NCBI RefSeq assembly: GCF_006717045.1
Contig: NZ_VFPH01000003.1
Coordinates: forward strand, 992,001 to 1,056,000
DNA length: 64,000 nucleotides
From: Pseudonocardia cypriaca
Lineage (GTDB): Bacteria; Actinomycetota; Actinomycetes; Mycobacteriales; Pseudonocardiaceae
Direction of reading: 5' to 3'
In this document: piece after piece, positions 48,883 through 56,464 of the stretch
How positions within the stretch are numbered: the stretch's first letter is position 1
Layout of the letters: every line of letters starts with the position of its first letter
The notes under the pieces: generated by a model
What the model was told of the DNA's origin: nothing
The model's database searches: none
The model's input: the letters and a program-made list of their open reading frames with translations, nothing else
Translations under genes and position numbers: made by a program

Positions 48883-50155
48883 CGCTGGTCACCGTGTACC
48901 CGGCCAGCGAGGCGGCGTGCATCTCGGTACCGGCACCGGGCTCGGTGGGGGTCCGGTACCGGCCGCCCGTCACCTGGACCGGCGTGACGAAGTGCTCGTG
49001 GAGGTGGTCCACGAACTCGATCATGCGCCCGTCGAGCGTGCCGGACACGGCGACGTAGTCGAACATCGCCAGGTGCTGCACGGCCTCGCAGAGCCCCACC
49101 CCACCGGCGTGCGGGCAGACCGGCACCCCGAACTTCGCCGCGAGCAGCAGCATCGCCACGTTCTCGTTGACGCCTGCCACGCGCGTGGCGTCGATCTGGA
49201 GCACCTGCAGCGCGTCGTGGGCGAGGAACTGCTTGGCGAGCACCCGGTTGGCCATGTGCTCCCCGGTCGCCACCGGGATCGGCGCGATGCCGCGGGCGAT
49301 GGCCGCGTGGCCGAGCACGTCGTCGGGGCTGGTAGGCTCCTCCACCCACGCGAGGTCGAAGCGCGCCAGCTCCTTGATCCACGCGATCGCGTCCGCGACG
49401 TCCCAGCGCTGGTTGGCGTCCACCGCGATCCGGATGTCCGGCCCCACCACCTCGCGGGCGATCCGCAGCCGCCGCACGTCGTCCTCGAGGTCGCCGCCGA
49501 CCTTGAGCTTGATCTGGTCGAACCCCTCCTCGACGGCCTCGCGGGACAGGCGCGCGAGCTTCTCGTCGTCGTAGCCGAGCCAGCCGGGGGTCGTCGTGTA
49601 GGCGGGGTAGCCCTCCTCCAGCAGCCGCGCCTCCCGCTCGGCGCGGCCCGGCTCTGCGGCGCGCAGGATCCGCAGCGCCTCCTCGGGGGTGAGCGCGTCG
49701 GTGAGGTAGCGGAAGTCGACGAGGTCGACGAGCTGCTCGGGGGTCATCGCGGCCAGCACCTGCCACAGCGGCCGGCCCTCCCGCTTGGCACGCAGGTCCC
49801 ACAGCGCGTTGACGACCGCGCCGATCGCCATGTGCATGACGCCCTTCTCCGGGCCCAGCCAGCGCAGCTGCGAGTCGTGCACCAGCTCGCGCCACGTGTC
49901 GCCCATCGCGGCGAGCAGCGGCTCGACGTCCCTGCCGACGAGGTGACCGGAGAGGGCCTCGATCGCGGCGACCTGCACGTCGTTGCCCCGGCCGATGGTG
50001 AAGACGAACCCGTGGCCGGAGTCGCCGGCATCCGTAACGATCCGGACGTAGGCCGCCGAGTAGTCGGGGTCGGGGTTCATCGCATCCGAGCCGTCGAGCT
50101 GGAGCGAAGTGGGGAACCGCACGTCCGCGGTCTCCAAAGCGGTGATGCGGCTCAC
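48875..50155 (-). CDS. L-fuconate dehydratase, enolase superfamily
   Basis: A 426-residue member of the mandelate-racemase-like group of enolases. GTG 50155 has AAAGGA at 6 nt. The K-x-K base motif is IKLKVGGD, the metal-binding sites are in VDANQRWD and VEEPTSPDD, and the opposite face is PVATGEH. It should dehydrate L-fuconate to 2-keto-3-deoxy-L-fuconate, as shown for the Xanthomonas enzyme of this type. First gene of the seven-gene operon. A perfect palindrome 32-50 nt upstream of its start is the likely GntR operator. Confidence 0.92.
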   Translation of the reverse strand: MSRITALETADVRFPTSLQLDGSDAMNPDPDYSAAYVRIVTDAGDSGHGFVFTIGRGNDVQVAAIEALSGHLVGRDVEPLLAAMGDTWRELVHDSQLRWLGPEKGVMHMAIGAVVNALWDLRAKREGRPLWQVLAAMTPEQLVDLVDFRYLTDALTPEEALRILRAAEPGRAEREARLLEEGYPAYTTTPGWLGYDDEKLARLSREAVEEGFDQIKLKVGGDLEDDVRRLRIAREVVGPDIRIAVDANQRWDVADAIAWIKELARFDLAWVEEPTSPDDVLGHAAIARGIAPIPVATGEHMANRVLAKQFLAHDALQVLQIDATRVAGVNENVAMLLLAAKFGVPVCPHAGGVGLCEAVQHLAMFDYVAVSGTLDGRMIEFVDHLHEHFVTPVQVTGGRYRTPTEPGAGTEMHAASLAGYTVTSDA

Positions 50156-50186
50156 GCGCAGTCCTTTCTGCCGATGCGGGCCCACC

Positions 50187-50205
50187 GTAGACATCGGATG
50201 TCTAC
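50187..50205. promoter_or_regulatory. FCD/GntR-type operator before the fucose operon
   Basis: GTAGACATCGGATGTCTAC is a perfect 9-1-9 inverted repeat 32 nt before the fuconate dehydratase start. GACATC-N-GATGTC symmetry suits a FadR/FCD-type dimer; the convergently placed GntR gene at 42391 is the probable ligand. Confidence 0.85.
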
Positions 50206-50382
50206 TGGTCAAGAAGCGCGTCCGGCCCCCACCCGAGACGAGTCGGCAGCGAGCACGAACACGGCGGCGAGCGGACCGACCGCCCCGACGTGGAGACCGC
50301 GAGGTAGTGCGCCCCGGTCGAACACCACGGCGGAGCAGGGCGAGGCAGCCGCGGGGATCACCTCGTCCCTCGTGCTGGGCAC

Positions 50383-50505
50383 CATCACGAGCACGATGGC
50401 CCGGCCACGGCGCGCCGGGCCGGCGAGCGCCGCCGCCGCCGACGTCGCGCTCGCGGTGTGGAGCGCCGCTCCGACGACGCGGGTCGCGAGGACGGCCGGG
50501 AGGGT
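50383..50505 (-). pseudogene. Relic of an MFS transporter (fragment)
   Basis: About 41 residues read like the conserved middle of a major-facilitator transporter (SATSAAAALAGPARRGRAIV, where MFS proteins have A-A-L-V-P-x-x-R-R-G-R-A). No further helices or start codon follow, and the reading frame around it shows no coding character. With the tetR-like fragment just to the right on the other strand, it looks like a decayed divergent tetR/MFS pair. This is pattern recognition on a short stretch and could be coincidence. Confidence 0.35.
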
Positions 50506-50550
50506 GGGCGCGCGTGCCGTCAATCCGTTCCCCCGCCGAACAACAACAGC

Positions 50551-50702
50551 GTGGAGATCTCCACGGCGGCCACCCTGTTCGATGCCATCGCCCGGCGCTT
50601 CGACGACGCCGCCTTCCAGGGCTGCGCCTCCATCCGAAGGATGCGGCCGCCGCCCCGCGGGCGAAGCGGATCGCCTCCGCGCTGGTGGCCGCGCAGTCCT
50701 GA
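50551..50702 (+). pseudogene. Relic of a TetR-family regulator (fragment, frameshifted)
   Basis: The frame at 50551-50631 reads TLFDAIARRFDDAAFQGCAS, close to the C-terminal domain pattern of TetR regulators (LFDALEARFxDPxFRGCAFI). After this the similarity continues only in another frame (ending RAKRIASALVAAQS at a stop at 50702). No start or helix-turn-helix is present. Together with the MFS-like fragment it suggests gene remains in the divergent fucose promoter region. Confidence 0.35.
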
Positions 50703-50759
50703 CCACATTCGCGGGCCGCGGGTCGATCACAGGCCTCGCGGCAGGTAGGTTCCGTCTCG

Positions 50760-50772
50760 GACATCAGATCTT
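50760..50772. promoter_or_regulatory. Degenerate second fucose operator
   Basis: GACATCAGATCTT matches the left half and centre of the perfect GACATC-N-GATGTC site, with a weaker right half. It lies 22 nt before the start of the divergent FAH-family gene and would let the same regulator control both transcripts. Confidence 0.55.
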
Positions 50773-50794
50773 TCGACGACCGTCAGGAGCCGCG

Positions 50795-51649
50795 ATGAAG
50801 CTCGCTCGCCTCGGACCAGCCGGAGCCGAGATCCCGGCACTCGTCACCGACACCGGCACCTACGACCTGCGCGGGCTCGCCCGCGACATCGACGGCGGCT
50901 TCTTCGCCAGGGATGGCGTGGCCGAGGTGCGCGCGGCCGCCGAGGCGGGATCGCTCCCCGTGCTGGAGGGCGCGGCGGACCTGCGCACCGGGTCGCCGAT
51001 CGCCCGCCCGGGCGCGGTGATCTGCATCGGGATGAACTACGCGGCGCACGCCGCCGAGTCCGGGGCGGCGCCGCCGGAGCACCCGGTGGTCTTCTTCAAG
51101 ACGCCGAACACCGTCGGCGGCCCGAACGACGACGTCGCCATGCCGCGCAGCGAGCACGCCAAGGTCGACTGGGAGGTCGAGCTCGGCCTCGTGATCGGCA
51201 GCACCGCGGCGTACCTCGAGTCCCCCGAGCAGAGCCTCGCCCACGTGGCCGGCTTCGTCGTGGCCGACGACCTGTCGGAGCGCTACGCCCAGATCGAGGT
51301 CTCGGGCGGCCAGTGGAGCAAGGGCAAGTGCGCGCCCGGTTTCTGCCCGACCGGGCCGTGGCTGGTCACGCCGGACGAGGTGGACCACGGCAACCTGCGC
51401 CTGCGCAGCTGGGTGAACGGCGAGCCGCGCCAGGACTCCACCACCAAGGACATGATCTTCGACGTCGGGTTCCTCGTCTGGCACCTCTCCCAGTTCATGA
51501 CGCTCGAACCGGGCGACCTGGTGATCACGGGCACCCCGCAGGGCGTCGCCCTGTCCGGGCGCTTCCCGTTCCTGAAGGCAGGCGACGTGGTCGAGATCGA
51601 GATCGAGGGGCTCGGTCGCCAGCGCCACACCATGGTGGAGGGCCGCTGA
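50795..51649 (+). CDS. FAH-family hydrolase, probable 2,4-diketo-3-deoxy-L-fuconate hydrolase
   Basis: A 284-residue fumarylacetoacetate hydrolase-family protein. ATG 50795 follows CAGGAG at 6 nt. The family core is present: CIGMNYAAHAAESG, the metal ligands in DWEVELGLVIG and VADDLSERYAQ, and TGTPQGVALS at the end. In the non-phosphorylative fucose pathway a FAH-type hydrolase cleaves 2,4-diketo-3-deoxy-L-fuconate to pyruvate and L-lactate; the SDR encoded next would make that substrate. Its position opposite the fuconate dehydratase supports this. The exact reaction is inferred. Confidence 0.88.
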   Translation: MKLARLGPAGAEIPALVTDTGTYDLRGLARDIDGGFFARDGVAEVRAAAEAGSLPVLEGAADLRTGSPIARPGAVICIGMNYAAHAAESGAAPPEHPVVFFKTPNTVGGPNDDVAMPRSEHAKVDWEVELGLVIGSTAAYLESPEQSLAHVAGFVVADDLSERYAQIEVSGGQWSKGKCAPGFCPTGPWLVTPDEVDHGNLRLRSWVNGEPRQDSTTKDMIFDVGFLVWHLSQFMTLEPGDLVITGTPQGVALSGRFPFLKAGDVVEIEIEGLGRQRHTMVEGR

Positions 51650-52404
51650 TGGCAGGGGAGTTCGACGGTCTCGTCGCGGCCGTCACCGGAGGGGCGTCGG
51701 GGATCGGGGCGGCGATCGCGCTGCGCCTCATGGCCGACGGCGCCCGCGTCGCCGTGCTCGACCGGGACGTGAGCAACCCGCCCGAAGGCGCGCTCGCCGT
51801 GCAGGCCGACGTCACCGACGACGCCTCGGTGCGCGCCGCGGTCGACCGCGTGCTGCAGGAGTGGGACCGCCTCGACGTGCTCGTGAACAACGCGGGTATC
51901 GGGGCGCAGGGCACCGTCGCCGACAACCCCGACGACGAGTGGCACCGGGTGCTGGACGTCAACCTGCTCGGGATGGTCCGCGTCACCCGCGCGGCCCTCC
52001 CGGCCCTGCGGAAGTCGCCGTCCGCGGCGATCGTCAACACCGGCTCGATCGCCGCCACGGCGGGCATCCCGCAGCGGGCCGTCTACAGCGCGAGCAAGGG
52101 CGCCGTGCACGCCCTCACCAGGGCGATGGCGGCCGACCACCTCGCCGAGGGCATCCGGGTCTGCGCCGTCGCACCGGGCACGGCCGACACCCCGTGGGTC
52201 GGGCGGCTGCTGGAGCGCGCCGACGACCCGGCCGCGGAGCGCGCCGCGCTCGAGGCGCGCCAGCCGCACGGGCGGCTCGTGTCGGCCGAGGAGGTGGCGG
52301 GCGCGGTGGCCTACCTGGCCAGCCCGCACTCGACGTCGACCACCGGCATCGTGCTCGCCGTGGACGGCGGGATGCAGGAGCTGCGGCTGCGGCCGAAGGG
52401 GTAG
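51649..52404 (+). CDS. Short-chain dehydrogenase, probable 2-keto-3-deoxy-L-fuconate dehydrogenase
   Basis: A 251-residue classical SDR. ATG 51649 shares a base with the FAH stop codon (TGATG). The cofactor motif is TGGASGIG, the NNAGIG motif is present and the catalytic S-Y-K is in NTGSIAATAG and YSASKGAV. An acidic DRD after the second strand favours NAD+. It should oxidise 2-keto-3-deoxy-L-fuconate to the diketo acid for the hydrolase before it. It completes the pathway and ends the divergent two-gene operon. Confidence 0.9.
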   Translation: MAGEFDGLVAAVTGGASGIGAAIALRLMADGARVAVLDRDVSNPPEGALAVQADVTDDASVRAAVDRVLQEWDRLDVLVNNAGIGAQGTVADNPDDEWHRVLDVNLLGMVRVTRAALPALRKSPSAAIVNTGSIAATAGIPQRAVYSASKGAVHALTRAMAADHLAEGIRVCAVAPGTADTPWVGRLLERADDPAAERAALEARQPHGRLVSAEEVAGAVAYLASPHSTSTTGIVLAVDGGMQELRLRPKG

Positions 52405-52417
52405 CCGGCGGCCGTGA

Positions 52418-52924
52418 TCAGGGTTTGCGGGCGTAGACGCGGAGGTTCCGCACGTCGTAGGTGAACAGCTCCTCCACCACGAAGTGCTCGGCCACCGCGG
52501 CGCGCAGGAACTCGGCGTCGAACAGCGTGTGGTGGGCGTTCCAGATCCACAGCGGCACGCCGCGCTCGTCGGTTCCCTTGTGCGCCGCCCGGTCCGAATG
52601 GCCGCCGAGGATCCAGTGGTTGGCCTCGGCGGTGTCGATCTCGTCGCGCACCCACTGGCCGGCCACGAACCGCGCGTCGGGCACGCCGATGTCGACCGGG
52701 GCCCCGGGACGCAGCACGCGGGCCCACTCGCGCAGCGTCTCCGTCACGAGCTCGTAGCTCTGGTGCTCGAGCACGTGGTTGGCGCGCAGCGCGTCCAGGG
52801 ACCCCGTGGTGAACGGCAGCCGGTCGACCGCGCAGCGCACCGCGATCCCGGGCAGCGCGAGCACGTCGACGTGCAGGTCGTAGTCGGGGTGTGGCCGCTC
52901 CCCGGCGCCGATCTCCAGCCTCAC
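52418..52924 (-). CDS. Class I SAM-dependent methyltransferase-like protein
   Basis: A 168-residue protein. GTG 52924 overlaps the acyltransferase stop (GTGA). It begins with a methyltransferase-like motif I (LEIGAGERPHPDYDLHVDV) and contains VLEHQSYE and VLRPGAPVDIGVPDARF, as in the Methyltransf_11 group. It is shorter than most and reads like a stand-alone catalytic half. Coupled to an acyltransferase and a glycosyltransferase gene, it may modify a sugar or a cell-surface polymer. The acceptor is unknown. Confidence 0.75.
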   Translation of the reverse strand: MRLEIGAGERPHPDYDLHVDVLALPGIAVRCAVDRLPFTTGSLDALRANHVLEHQSYELVTETLREWARVLRPGAPVDIGVPDARFVAGQWVRDEIDTAEANHWILGGHSDRAAHKGTDERGVPLWIWNAHHTLFDAEFLRAAVAEHFVVEELFTYDVRNLRVYARKP

Positions 52925-53415
52925 GCGGTACGCGCGATCGTCTTGATCACCTTGGCCGGCCGCCCGGCCACCACCGTGTACGGCTCGACGTCCTCCCGCA
53001 CGAGCGAGCCCGCCGCGACGACAGCGTGCTCGCCGATCGTGACCGGGCCGAGCACGAGCACATGGCTCGCCAGCCACACGCCGTCGCCGATCACCACGTC
53101 GCGACCGGAACGGGGGAACCCGAGCTGGCGGTCGCGCCCGAACAGCTCGATGTCGTGGGTGCCGGTGAGCACGGCGACGTCGTGGCCGAAGAAGGCGTAC
53201 TCGCCGAGCGTGATCGTGCCGCCGGACATGTTGAACAGGGCGTTGTTGACCACGGCGGTGTCCGGGATGTGGAGCCGGGAGCGGTCACCGTGCCAGCGGT
53301 AGGAGTAGAGGGCGTCGAGCTTCAGCTCCGCCACCTGCTCTGCCACCTTTTGGGCCACCAGGGCCTCGACCGGACCACGCAGCACTCTGGCGATCACGCG
53401 GTCAAGCAGTCGCAT
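52921..53415 (-). CDS. Hexapeptide-repeat (LbH) acyltransferase
   Basis: A 164-residue left-handed beta-helix protein. ATG 53415 has GGAGG at 6 nt. After an N-terminal helix come imperfect hexapeptide repeats (TITLGEYAFFGHDVAVL, then VVIGDGVWLASHVLVLG and VTIGEHAVVAAGSLV) and the conserved ending VVAGRPAKVIK typical of WbbJ/maa/lacA-like acetyltransferases. The expected catalytic His lies in the GTHDIELF region. It probably O-acetylates a sugar made by the partner glycosyltransferase. Confidence 0.88.
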   Translation of the reverse strand: MRLLDRVIARVLRGPVEALVAQKVAEQVAELKLDALYSYRWHGDRSRLHIPDTAVVNNALFNMSGGTITLGEYAFFGHDVAVLTGTHDIELFGRDRQLGFPRSGRDVVIGDGVWLASHVLVLGPVTIGEHAVVAAGSLVREDVEPYTVVAGRPAKVIKTIARTA

Positions 53416-54497
53416 CCGGGGCCTCCGTCCTCGCCGGTCGCCGAATGGTGGCACACCTGCACGCCGGTCAGCAGCCGGTCGAGGCGGCGGGCCAGTGCCT
53501 CGATGCCGAAGTGCTCCTCTGCGATCTTCTCGTTGTGGTCGAGCAGGACGGGGTCCGGACGGGCCAGCCACGCCTCGAGCTCCGCCGGGTCGTCGACCGG
53601 GAACCAGCGGAAGCCGAACGCCCGTAGCTCGGCCGCCACCGGGAAGTCGCCCACGACGATGGGCTTGCGGTGCAGTGCCGACTCGATCAGCGGGAGCCCG
53701 AATCCCTCCCACGACGACGGCAGCACCACCGCATCGCACGCGGCGTAGGCGGCCGCCACGTCCACCCCGTCGGGGAGCCTGCGCCGCACCGGCACCCGGG
53801 CGCGCTCCAGCAGCCGGTCCAGCTCGTACGCGTAGCCGTCCTCGACGGGACCGGTGAGCCAGAACGTGGCCCCGAGCGTCTCGGCGATGCTCAGGCCGAC
53901 GTCGACGTTCTTGCGGGGGATCGCCCGCGTCGGCTGGAGGATCAGCAGCTCGGAGCCGATGCCGAGGGCGGCTCGCACCGGGTCCCGCGCCTCCGCGCGG
54001 CGCTCCTCGGAGAAGCCGTGGTAGATCGTGGTGGCCACGATCCCGCGACGGGCGGCGAGCTCTGAGCGGGCGAGCTCGTTGACGGTGACGTGGCGCCATG
54101 CGGGGTCGTCCGGCGGCCACGCGGTGACGTCGGCGTACCGCTCCCGTTCCCATGGCAGGTCGTGGTGGCGCAGCACGGCGGGGCGTCCGCGCAGGTACTC
54201 CGCCACCGCCTCGCCTGCCTCGATGTTCATCGGCAGCGAGCAGATGTTGTCGGCGACCACGACGTCGGCGTCGTCCAGCGCGGCGGCGAGCGCGTGCTGC
54301 GACGGCGGGCGCGCCGCGTCGAGGGCGAGGCCGGGCACGATCACGTCCGGCTCACCGTCGCCCGCGACCGTGCGCACCCGCATGCCGAGACGTTGCAGCG
54401 CGCCGGCCCACTGGTCCGCCGTGACCGACACGCCGTCGGCCGTACCCAGGCGGTAGGAGACGATCGCCGCCCGCTTCCCGAACAGGTTCGCCATCAT
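53394..54497 (-). CDS. Glycosyltransferase, GT4-like
   Basis: A 367-residue GT-B-fold enzyme. I chose ATG 54497 with GGAGA 7 nt upstream; the in-frame ATG at 54527 lacks an SD. The donor-binding half has the classic E-x7-E (SSWEGFGLPLIES) and ILQPTRAIPRKN as in retaining family-4 enzymes. It overlaps the acyltransferase by 22 nt, so the three genes form an operon for decorating a glycan or glycoconjugate. No polymerase or transporter lies nearby, so the acceptor is unclear. Confidence 0.87.
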   Translation of the reverse strand: MMANLFGKRAAIVSYRLGTADGVSVTADQWAGALQRLGMRVRTVAGDGEPDVIVPGLALDAARPPSQHALAAALDDADVVVADNICSLPMNIEAGEAVAEYLRGRPAVLRHHDLPWERERYADVTAWPPDDPAWRHVTVNELARSELAARRGIVATTIYHGFSEERRAEARDPVRAALGIGSELLILQPTRAIPRKNVDVGLSIAETLGATFWLTGPVEDGYAYELDRLLERARVPVRRRLPDGVDVAAAYAACDAVVLPSSWEGFGLPLIESALHRKPIVVGDFPVAAELRAFGFRWFPVDDPAELEAWLARPDPVLLDHNEKIAEEHFGIEALARRLDRLLTGVQVCHHSATGEDGGPGCDCLTA

Positions 54498-54554
54498 GCG
54501 ATCGTCTCCGTTCTCGGTCACAGCCACGTGTACGCGTGGTTGCGCGCCGGGATC

Positions 54555-55139
54555 TCAGGTTCGGGGCAGCCTTCCCATCAGGTAGAACTCCGGATTCGGC
54601 CGCAGCGCCGTGAGGTGCGCGAGCCGGTTGGACATCGCGAACAGCGCCGTGATGGCGCCGACGTCCCATATCTCCTCGTCGGTCAGCCCGGCGGCCCGCG
54701 CGTCGTCGAGCTCCGCCTCGGTGAGCGCAGCGGAGTCGGTGGCGATCAGCAGCGCCAGGTCGACGATCGCACGCTCGCGCCTGCTCAGCTCCACAGCCCA
54801 CGGGTTGCTCGCCACCCGGTCGGCGATCTCCGGGTCCTTCGTGCGGACGCGCAGGATCGCGCCGTGGGCCACGATGCAGTAGGTGCAGTGGTTCGCGCCC
54901 GACGTCGCGACGACCACCAGTTCCCGCTCGGCCTTGCTCAACCCGTCGTCGGAGTCCATCAGCGCGTCGTGGTAGTCGAGGAATGCGCGCAGCTCCGCGG
55001 GCCTGCGCGCGAGGGCGCGGAACACGTTGGGCACGAATCCCGATTTCTCGGCGATGGCACCCACCCGTGCCCGCAGGTCGTCGGGCATGTCCTCCAGCTC
55101 GACGTGGCCGAACCGGCTCACGGGGACCGCGTCTGTCAT
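54555..55139 (-). CDS. Peroxidase-related (AhpD/carboxymuconolactone decarboxylase-like) protein
   Basis: A 194-residue all-helical protein. The redox motif CTYCIVAHG sits in the centre of the first domain (about 85-93), as in AhpD and related peroxidase-type enzymes. The opening (KSGFVPNVFRALARRPAELR) is typical of the peroxidase-related (uncharacterised) group. It probably uses its two cysteines for alkyl-hydroperoxide reduction or protein-thiol redox. Stands alone between the glycosyltransferase and DUF3024 genes. Confidence 0.9.
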   Translation of the reverse strand: MTDAVPVSRFGHVELEDMPDDLRARVGAIAEKSGFVPNVFRALARRPAELRAFLDYHDALMDSDDGLSKAERELVVVATSGANHCTYCIVAHGAILRVRTKDPEIADRVASNPWAVELSRRERAIVDLALLIATDSAALTEAELDDARAAGLTDEEIWDVGAITALFAMSNRLAHLTALRPNPEFYLMGRLPRT

Positions 55140-55213
55140 GGATAGACGCTAACCCGCGGCGCATTCCCCTCATAGCGGTCGACGGAGCGTCGCCGAACGG
55201 GGACCATTCGAAC

Positions 55214-55513
55214 ATGGCCGTGCCCGAGGAGATCCGCATGCGGCTGTCGCACTGGTGTTCCGCGCGAGTCCCCGCAGGCGAGCGCGACCACCGCCAGGTC
55301 GCCTACACGATCCACGGCGATGCGATCACCATCCTCGAGCGCAGGCCACCCGCGTACCCGGAGCTCGGCCCCGCCTGGTCGGCCACGCCCGTGGCGCGCC
55401 TGCTCCGCCGGTCCGACGGGTGGCAGCTGGAACGCCCTGCCGGTCGCGGGGTGTGGCGACGGGACACCACCGGGACCGACCCGATCGCGCTGCTGGACAG
55501 CGTGAGCGCTTAG
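55214..55513 (+). CDS. DUF3024 protein
   Basis: A 99-residue protein. The start ATG 55214 was chosen because it is the first in frame after the divergent gene. The core (GDAITILERRPPAYPELGP and WSATPVARLLRRSDGWQLE) fits the DUF3024 pattern of small actinobacterial proteins of unknown function. It ends in a TAG stop codon directly next to the inverted repeat that bounds the following phosphotransferase gene. Confidence 0.75.
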   Translation: MAVPEEIRMRLSHWCSARVPAGERDHRQVAYTIHGDAITILERRPPAYPELGPAWSATPVARLLRRSDGWQLERPAGRGVWRRDTTGTDPIALLDSVSA

Positions 55514-56464
55514 TACTCCAGCCGTAGATCGTTAATCTCGTCGCGCGCTTCATGACCCTCCGCGAAGATGTGGCCGGTGGGATGGGAGGCACTCGAGCAG
55601 TGGGGTAACGACGTCGTCCGCGTCGAGCCGCTCACTGGCGGAGTTGGCGTCAACGAGGTGTGGAGCGTGCGCGTCAACGGGCACGTTGCGGTCGGTCGTC
55701 TCGGCCAACGCAGCGACGCTGATCTGGCGTGGGAGACCGACCTGTTGCGACACCTCGACCGGGAAGGGATGACGGTGCCGGTGCCGATCCCGACCACGGA
55801 CGGCCGGCACTTCGCCGACGGTCTGGTGGTGATGACCCATGTGGAGGGCGGACCGCCCGAGACCGAAGCCGACTGGCGTCGCGTCGCTGACACACTCGGC
55901 CAGCTGCATCGGTCAACGCACGGCTGGGCCCAACGCCCAGGCTGGCGATCGTCGACCGACCTTCTGCACGCCGAGACCGGGACGAGGGTCGACCTCGGCG
56001 CGATGCCGCCTGAGGGTGTCGTCAGATGCCGAGCAGCGTGGGCGCGACTCACCGGTCGCACGAGGTGCGTCGTCCACGGCGACCCCAACCCGGGCAACAT
56101 CCGCATGACCGCAGATCGCGTCGCGATGATCGACTGGGACGAGTCGCACGTCGACGTCCCCGACCTCGACTTGGCGCTGCCGCACAACGCCGCCGGTCTC
56201 GATGACGACGCGTACGACATCGCCGCGCAAACGCGGGCCGCCTGGGAAGCCGCCGTCTGCTGGGACCCCAGCGGGACTGACCAGTTCGCAGCCAAGCGGC
56301 TCGCCGAAGTTCGAGCGGTCTGAGCAGCAGCGGATCGACTGAGTGCACCTAGCGCTGCTAGATATCGCACGAGATCGAAGGGGCTGCGCACCGTCACCCC
56401 GACCACCACCCGTCCGCAACCTCGGGCCGCCACGCCGGGAAGATCACGAACTACGGCTGGAGTA
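55514..56464. repeat. Inverted repeats bounding a single-gene island
   Basis: TACTCCAGCCGTAG (55514-55527) is the exact reverse complement of 56451-56464; with mismatches the similarity extends to about 26 nt on each side. The left repeat starts right after the TAG of DUF3024. The right repeat ends right before the stop codon (complement of TTA at 56465) of the large unknown protein. Between them lies one phosphotransferase gene. The arrangement looks like a small inserted cassette, or a long-range transcript-pairing structure. Confidence 0.65.
55568..56323 (+). CDS. Aminoglycoside phosphotransferase (APH)-family protein
   Basis: A 251-residue APH/choline-kinase-type protein. The catalytic loop VVHGDPNPGNIRM and the metal-binding IDWDES are intact, and the N-lobe is present (HVAVGRLGQRSDADLAWETD). 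It could phosphorylate a small alcohol or amine; antibiotic resistance cannot be assumed. ATG 55568 has no SD. Its codon use differs from neighbours (TCA, ACA and GTT appear), and it lies inside inverted repeats next to two undisturbed genes, which suggests transfer as a unit. Confidence 0.82.
   Translation: MWPVGWEALEQWGNDVVRVEPLTGGVGVNEVWSVRVNGHVAVGRLGQRSDADLAWETDLLRHLDREGMTVPVPIPTTDGRHFADGLVVMTHVEGGPPETEADWRRVADTLGQLHRSTHGWAQRPGWRSSTDLLHAETGTRVDLGAMPPEGVVRCRAAWARLTGRTRCVVHGDPNPGNIRMTADRVAMIDWDESHVDVPDLDLALPHNAAGLDDDAYDIAAQTRAAWEAAVCWDPSGTDQFAAKRLAEVRAV

Noticed and set aside
48758..51649. Long plus-strand frame ending with the FAH-family gene
   Set aside because: The part before 50795 is the antisense of the fuconate dehydratase and of the intergenic region; the FAH gene starts at its own SD.
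55568..56323. Antibiotic resistance gene call for the APH-family protein
   Set aside because: The fold fits many small-molecule kinases; nothing in the sequence identifies an antibiotic substrate.
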